Of a DNA stretch of 64,000 nt, positions 58,573 through 64,000 are shown piece by piece. The notes beneath the pieces are model-generated. The model ran no database searches, was not told the DNA's origin, and worked only from the letters and a program-made list of their open reading frames with translations. The DNA is from Rhynchospora pubera (taxonomy: Eukaryota; Streptophyta; Magnoliopsida; Poales; Cyperaceae). Numbering within the stretch: the first letter of the stretch is position 1; every line of letters starts with the position of its first letter. The stretch covers positions 21,872,699-21,936,698 of the forward strand of contig CM051459.1 of assembly GCA_028095005.1 (NCBI GenBank), read 5' to 3'. A program made the translations under genes and the position numbers.

Positions 58573-60137
58573 TCAAGTTGACATGTAAATATGTTGCATG
58601 CCCAACTTGCAAATCACTCCCTGAAAAATGGTACATGATACCCCTTTGATTAGTATATCTGTCAATTGTTCATCAGTTCTTAGGTGAGGAATGCTAATGA
58701 CTTTATTTTCTAAATTCTGTCGAATAAAGTGCATGTCCACTTCAATATTCTTGGTTCTATCATGTTGCACCGGATTGTGAGATATTGCAATAGCTGCCTT
58801 GTTGTCACAGAACAGCTTCATCTCCCTATTATCATAGAGACCAAGATCCTTGAGTACTCTCTTTATCCACAGTAATTCTTATAAACCTTTAGCAATTCCT
58901 CTGAACTCTGCTTCTGCACTTGACAAAGCTACCACCTTTTGTTTTTTGCTCCTCCAGGTAACCAAGTTACCTCCAACAAATGTGAAGTATCCAGACGTGG
59001 ATTTTCTATCAGTCACATCTCCAGCCCAGTCAGAATCTGTATCCCTCAACCTGAAGATGATCATTCCTCTTGAAGAAGATACCTCGTCATGGGGATCCCT
59101 TGAGATACCTTAAAATCCACATTACAACTTTCATATGTTGTTCACTGGGAGCATGCATAAATTGACTCACTACAGACACAGCATAAGCGATATCAGGCCA
59201 AGTATGTGACAAGTAAATGAGTCTCTCTACCAATCTCTGGTACTGATCCTTATTTGCAGGTGCCTGATCAGAAAATACACCCAACTTGGTGTTCTGTTTG
59301 GTTGGTGTGTCAACAGGTTTGCAGTCCAACATACCTGTTTCAGCAAGCAAGTCAAGCACATACTTTCTTTAAGACAAAGAAATACCTTCCTTATTGCGTG
59401 CAACTTCGATTCCAAGAAAATATTTCAACCCTCCTAGATTTTTCATTTCAAACTCTTTGGATAATTTTTCTTTACAATCTTGAATTCTTTCAGAGTCATC
59501 ACCTGTGATTATCATATCTTCAACATAGATTATCAAGATAATAATTTTACCTTTATTCTTGAGGAAAAATAAAGTGCGGTCAGTATCACTCTGTGTGTAT
59601 CCATATCCTCTCATAGCACAATAAAATCTTCCAAACCAAGCTCTAGGGGATTGTTTCAAACCATACAATGCTTTCTTCAATCTGCACACAAGAAGTTGGT
59701 TGCTTGAGTGACTATATCCTGGTAGGATATCCATGTAGATCTCTTCATCAATGTCACCATGTAAAAAAGCATTCTTCACATCAAATTGATGTAGAGACCA
59801 GTCTCTATTTGCAGCAATGGACAGTAAAATCCTTACAGTGTTCAGTTTTGCTATAGGAGAGAAAGTCTCCTGGTAGTCTACTCCATATGTTTGAGAATAG
59901 CCCTTTGCTACCAGTCTTGCCTTGTACCTGTCAATTTCTCCAGTGGGCCCATATTTGATTGTAAACACCCATTTGCAGCCTACTGTCTTTCTGTCTTTTG
60001 GCCTTGTCATTTCTGTCTACCCATTTCGGAACACTAAGAGTTTCATTTAGGCTACAAGGGATATGAACTGATGCAAGAGTCATGTTAAACTCTTTCACAG
60101 ATTCTGGCATATGGGACATATTCATGAAGTTTGCCAT
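58573..60137 (-). pseudogene. Copia pol remnant (RT and RNase H), broken
   Basis: Read on the minus strand. A piece around 60137-59931, then RT from 60010 to 59369 with KARLVAKGYSQ, FDVKNAFLHGD, LYGLKQSPRAWF and YVEDM in place of the catalytic YVDD. Then, after frame breaks, CKPVDTPTKQN (59359-59087), RNase H with YTDSDWAGD-like and SSAEAEF motifs (59064-58879), and CDNKAAIAI (58821-58573). Stops and frameshifts separate the pieces, and the RT active site has Asp to Glu, so it is dead. Confidence 0.92.
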
Positions 60138-60165
60138 CGCATATCTGCCCCCACCATCCTCATAT

Positions 60166-60430
60166 TGAAGTATCCAGATGTGAATTTCCTATCAGTCACA
60201 TCTCCAGCCCAGTCAGAATCTGTATATCCCTCAACCTGAAAATGACCATTCCTCTTGAAGAAGATACCTTGTCATGGGGATCCCTTGAGATACCTTAAAA
60301 TCCACATTACAGCTTCCATATGTTGTTTACTGGGAGCATGCATAAATTGACTCACTACAGACACAGCATAAGCGATATCAGGCCTAGTATGTGACAAGTA
60401 AATGAGTCTCCCTACCAATCTCTGATACCA
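60166..60430 (-). repeat. Second copy of an RT/RNase H segment next to the primer site
   Basis: About 265 bp nearly identical to 58983-59245 in the same orientation (both start TGAAGTATCCAGA and end at CCAATCTCTG). It ends exactly where the primer-binding site begins (TCTGATACCA at 60421-60430), so a downstream pol segment has been joined to the 5' end of the element. Confidence 0.9.
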
Positions 60431-60733
60431 TGTAAACTTAAAGATCAACACAGAGAGACACAGTATTTAATGTGGTTCAGTACAATGTGTACCTATGTCC
60501 ACAACCCACACACACCACTCTTTTTATTTCTTTTCAATAATTCTGAGATATGTTACAATGCAAGGAGAGAGGCCTATATATAGAACATATTTCTTTTACA
60601 ACAAGTCAGTCATGACTTGCATGTCAAGTCAAGCGTTTCTTGTATTCCAAGTCTGACGTTTCTTCCTTGCCAAGTCAGATGTCACATTAGATCTAAGTCA
60701 AGGTCCTTTGTGACATCATATTCTAACAATAAC

Positions 60734-62107
60734 TTGTAAGGTATGTAGATATTTGAGCAGATGTATCGTTGCACTAAGAACTAGCTCTTGGTCTAGTGAC
60801 AAAGTGCAATGCATCTCAAGTGAAAGGTGACAAAGAACAATGCATCTTAAATGAAAGGTCGCATGTTCGAAACCCGACTGGAGGATTTTTTATAAACGTT
60901 TAATTTAAAAATAAGTTGGAAGATTTGACCCTCAATTTATTTTTAAAAAAAAAAGATATATCGTTGCGCTGTAAAGAGCTATGTGTTACTGTCGGATGCC
61001 ATCCTGCTTTTGAACTTGAGATTAGGCTTGTTGCAACATACCGTTTTTGTGCATAAACTCTATTACTGGTACAACTCTTGTACCTGGCCATTAAGAGATA
61101 TGCCCTGCTGGTTTATGTTAACGGATCAACTACTGTGAAAGGAGTTTTATGACTTAATTTATGAATTTACAAATCCTTTCCTTTAAAAATTTTATTTGAT
61201 TTGTTGTGATACAGTGTCTTGCAATATACATAGAAAAATATCAACATAATGGCCAAAAAAAAATTTAAGTACTGGTACACTGAATCTCTCACCTATCTGA
61301 GAGTACTTAGTTCGTTTATTTTCCCTCTATTTGTTCTTTTTCCAACCTTACAAATTTCAGCTTTGCAATGACATCTTTGATCTCATTACACATCAAAGGT
61401 ATACGATATAAAATTTCTCAATATCGATTGGAATTTAGCATTCAGTCCTTATTTCTTTGTTCTTATTTTGTTATGTTGTATTAGTGTGTGGAGGTCCTTT
61501 TGGAGCCATTGGACACCAACACAGTGGATACAAAAACTATAATGGACAAGTTTGCTGCTCCCGTAGAAGAGTGGTAACAAAATTTTCTTTTGGGGTGTGC
61601 TCCAAAAAGACTAAACCTAGACTAAGGAAAGGAAGGAGAAGCTCAATACCTTGCTCCCATTGTAATTTCTGTGTGAACCAAAGAAAACGGAAGGAAATGA
61701 AGTTTTCTTAGAACCTCATTTTAAGAGAATGATGGTTACCCCCAAAATTGGAGTGTAACAAAGAAAACCAGCCATCAACTTTTTTATACCAAAAATGACC
61801 TTGTCTTTTAACTCACAAAATTCAGTCCCAATTCAAATAGAAGGGCAATATTGTCCTTCTATGAATTAAAGAGAAAGTTACTATCATTAATCTTATACAT
61901 GCATTTCAAATTCTGGAGCAAGTTATCTTTATTTTCATACACTTCCTTCCTCTCTCTTTGCTTCATCTACCTTTCCTTAGCCCAGAATACCTCTTTCTGG
62001 AGCAGACCTTTGGAGAATACCTTGACAACATGAATCGGAGATTGGGTCTGAGGATTTAGTCATGCTACTGAATTATGTGTAACTAGTCATCATTAATTTT
62101 GGTCACT
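60734..62107. other. Intergenic; one unconfirmed small frame
   Basis: Mostly AT-rich. A frame at about 61470-61711 (Cys/Lys/Arg-rich, with GHQHSGYKNYNGQVCCS) looks less random than its surroundings but has no recognised family, promoter or homologue here. Confidence 0.4.
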
Positions 62108-62470
62108 CACTACGCGAAATTTTGACTTTTGTAACGGTTAATAAAAAATATCTGTAACGGTACACGAAACGTTACTGTAGCTCCCGTTACAGAATGTCTA
62201 ATAACCGTTATAGTATTATGCAAGGGAAATCTGGTATAGATTTTTGGAGAACATGTGTAACGGTTATTAGATAATAACCGTTACAGAAGACTGTAACGGT
62301 TATTATCTAATAACCGTTATGGTATTGTGGACGGAACACATTTGGAGAACATATAACGGTTATTAGATAATAACCGTTACATAAGCCAATCTTCTGTAAC
62401 GGTTATTACCTAATAACCGTTACAGATAATGTTTATAATTAAAAAAAATGAAATTATAATATTCTGTAAC
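62108..62470 (+). mobile_element. Left end of a second CACTA-like element with palindrome array
   Basis: Starts CACTACGCGAAATTTTG, a plausible CACTA terminus, followed by four near-perfect 30-bp palindromes built on TGTAACGGTTATTA (62256-62285, 62292-62321, 62352-62381, 62395-62424) and partial ones before. Such subterminal repeats are typical of CACTA elements. The right end is not in the window, so this remains a candidate. Confidence 0.5.
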
Positions 62471-62817
62471 GGTTATTAAAGGTCCTTTTTTTTGTTTCGC
62501 CTGTTTGATTGGCTAGCCCAATTTGCTAGCCGAATTGGTACCAAATTGGTACCCAATTTACATTAGATAACACATGCAGCATATTGTTACAATTTCAATC
62601 CAGTACTCCAAGAGATGCTTATCTGAACACTCATTAAAGCACGCAACTCTTCATATGAACACTACTGTTACAATTCAAATTAAAGCACGCAACTCTTCAT
62701 ATTTTCAGTTTCAAACTCATTTCTACTATAAATGACCAAACTGTAGAACCCCACGCCTTTTCAGTTTCAAACTAATTTCTCACTTCTCCCTCCTATCTCT
62801 TTACTCAAAAACCAACC
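62471..62817 (+). other. Leader region before the edge ORF
   Basis: Contains a direct duplication (ATTAAAGCACGCAACTCTTC, twice), a second one (TTTCAGTTTCAAACT) and a TATA-like ACTATAAATG near 62723, followed by CT-rich sequence up to the ATG. It may be a promoter and 5' UTR. Confidence 0.4.
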
Positions 62818-64000
62818 ATGGAAAACCTTGATCCCATCAGAGTTGATGAAGACGACATCACTGCTCCGGCCAGTGCAGAGATCACCAAATCCATTGTCAT
62901 TCAAACCATGGAAGGTGTAACTTTGCTTGATGTCATGATAGAGATGAGAAGACGCCTCCCTGCAGGACAACACAGAGTGACTACACTCCTAGAAAACCAA
63001 TTTCTCATAATCGGCCCCTCTGAGCAATGGCGCGATGAGATGTTTAGAAAAGGCACTATTGAAATCACATATGGAAACAACATGAGGCGGCCATTTCCCA
63101 TCCTCATTGATCCTCCAAGGGAACTAGACCCCAGAGCAGACAGTGTGAGGCTATGGGTAAGAATTGGTGATCTTCCATTTGGATGGTGCTCATGGTATAG
63201 AGCAAATATCTTTTTCCCTTTTGGTACAGTTTTACATGCTGATGCACCAACATACATGGGTATAGATGCCAGATTTGCTAGAGTTGAAGTATTGGTTGAA
63301 CATAGGGATAGAATACCAGCCTCTCGTGCATTTGAATTACACAGAAGAAATGGAAAAATTGACCTACTTCGGGTTCAGTACGTAGTTGAGGAACCACAAA
63401 TCAGAAACCCACGTCATGAATACATCAAAGTTTTGCCTAGGATTGAATGGTCCCCTTCTGATGAGGCAAGACTGCAAAGTATCAATCCACCTGTTAGGGT
63501 TGATTCTGGCAGTACTACAACCATGCGACAGAGCAAGAGAAAAGCAAAGAAAAAGGCTGCAAAAATCACAACCCCCAATAATACTCAAGCAAAAAAAAGG
63601 AAGATAGATGAGGTCATCCCCTCAATGATTACTAGATCACAAATCAAGGGAGGAAGCAGAACTAAGGAGACAGGAGTTCTCATTGGAGACACCAGGGTAA
63701 TCAAACCTACAAGCTCTAGTTCTAAAGGAAAAGGAGTACAAGAAGATCTTGAGGCACAGTTCAGGAAGGAGATGAAACATGCTAGGAAAGAGAGCCACAG
63801 AGCTCAACATGAGGGCCCAGGGCACACCAGTGGGCCCAGTGTACCCCCTGGGTTCAACCTAAGCTCTCAGGAGACTGATACTGAGGATGAAAAAACTGAC
63901 ACAGAGAGTGACAATACAACCCCTACTGAGGACCAATCAGTCGATGAACTCATGAAGACACCCTCAGAGGAGCCCAGCAAGATGTCATTCTCCTCAGAAG
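62818..64000 (+). CDS. DUF4283/LINE-ORF1-like protein, cut by the right edge
   Basis: An uninterrupted frame of 394 codons from the ATG in ACCAACCATGG, open at the window end. Residues ~30-180 (LLDVMIEMRRRLP, then RLWVRIGDLPFGWCSWYRA and ARFARVEVLVEHRDRIP) resemble the DUF4283-type nucleic-acid-binding domain common in plant LINE ORF1 and related transposon proteins, judged by motif memory. Residues ~235-275 are basic (KRKAKKKAAK, KKRK), probably nuclear localisation or RNA binding; the C-terminal part seen is acidic and Ser/Thr/Glu-rich. It lies 350 bp inside a CACTA-like end, so it may be cargo of that element, a LINE, or a host gene. A CCHC knuckle is not seen before the edge. Confidence 0.55.
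   Translation, partial: MENLDPIRVDEDDITAPASAEITKSIVIQTMEGVTLLDVMIEMRRRLPAGQHRVTTLLENQFLIIGPSEQWRDEMFRKGTIEITYGNNMRRPFPILIDPPRELDPRADSVRLWVRIGDLPFGWCSWYRANIFFPFGTVLHADAPTYMGIDARFARVEVLVEHRDRIPASRAFELHRRNGKIDLLRVQYVVEEPQIRNPRHEYIKVLPRIEWSPSDEARLQSINPPVRVDSGSTTTMRQSKRKAKKKAAKITTPNNTQAKKRKIDEVIPSMITRSQIKGGSRTKETGVLIGDTRVIKPTSSSSKGKGVQEDLEAQFRKEMKHARKESHRAQHEGPGHTSGPSVPPGFNLSSQETDTEDEKTDTESDNTTPTEDQSVDELMKTPSEEPSKMSFSSE

Larger units (their letters stand above)
58245..60728 (-). mobile_element. Shrunken Ty1/copia element, minus strand
   Basis: LTRs at 58245-58565 (321 bp) and 60431-60728 (298 bp), flanked by the 5-bp repeat ATAAC (58240-58244, 60729-60733). On the minus strand the element starts with the LTR TGTTAGAATATG...TTTACA, then primer site TGGTATCAGAG; it ends with polypurine tract CTTGAGGGGGAGTG before the 3' LTR. 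Only the RT/RNase H part of pol remains; gag, protease and integrase are missing. The LTRs differ by a 23-bp indel and scattered changes, so it is older than the Sirevirus. Confidence 0.93.

Noticed and set aside
61457..61711. Small Cys/Lys-rich frame as a gene
   Set aside because: No signal peptide, homologue or clean gene signals; kept only as a note in the intergenic entry.

Overview
The window is nuclear DNA from a flowering plant. It carries alpha-expansin genes with the two introns usual for that family, Ty1/copia LTR retrotransposons primed by initiator Met-tRNA, a CACTA transposon, many MITEs and a ~173-bp satellite, all in an AT-rich background. The species cannot be named from what I see.

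Layout: 1-2045 is a tandem satellite array cut by the left edge. 2050-9900 is intergenic, with two MITEs, a long AAT microsatellite and possible decayed exons. 10076-11082 is alpha-expansin gene 1. 12269-15646 is a nest: a miniature LTR element with 5-bp duplication GAAAA, split by a 1.5-kb inverted-repeat element and an Ac-like hAT MITE; a sister MITE lies just upstream. 16389-28101 is a full-length 11.7-kb Sirevirus-type Ty1/copia element (LTRs of 1571 bp each, duplication GTTCT, intact gag, pol and third ORF), itself inserted in another hAT MITE. 28261-38400 holds no convincing gene but many MITEs and a possible Helitron end.

39444-56612 holds three more alpha-expansin genes, all on the + strand. 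Gene 4 has an 8.7-kb first intron because a complete 8578-bp CACTA element (47117-55694, duplication AGG) sits in it; that element carries a broken piece of an unrelated intron-containing gene. 58245-60728 is a shrunken, rearranged minus-strand copia element. At 62108 another CACTA-like end with palindrome repeats begins, followed by an open frame resembling DUF4283/LINE-ORF1 proteins that runs off the right edge.

The four expansins are a lineage-specific tandem group. They share a signal peptide, the HFD motif, the WCNPP insertion and an unusual second-domain chemistry (TNV to WNV; DG to DW or DS), and probably act together in cell-wall loosening. The most unusual signal is inside the Sirevirus: 14-bp palindromes occur in pairs with an invariant 6-bp spacer, nine pairs in each LTR just upstream of the TATA box and eight more between pol and the third ORF.
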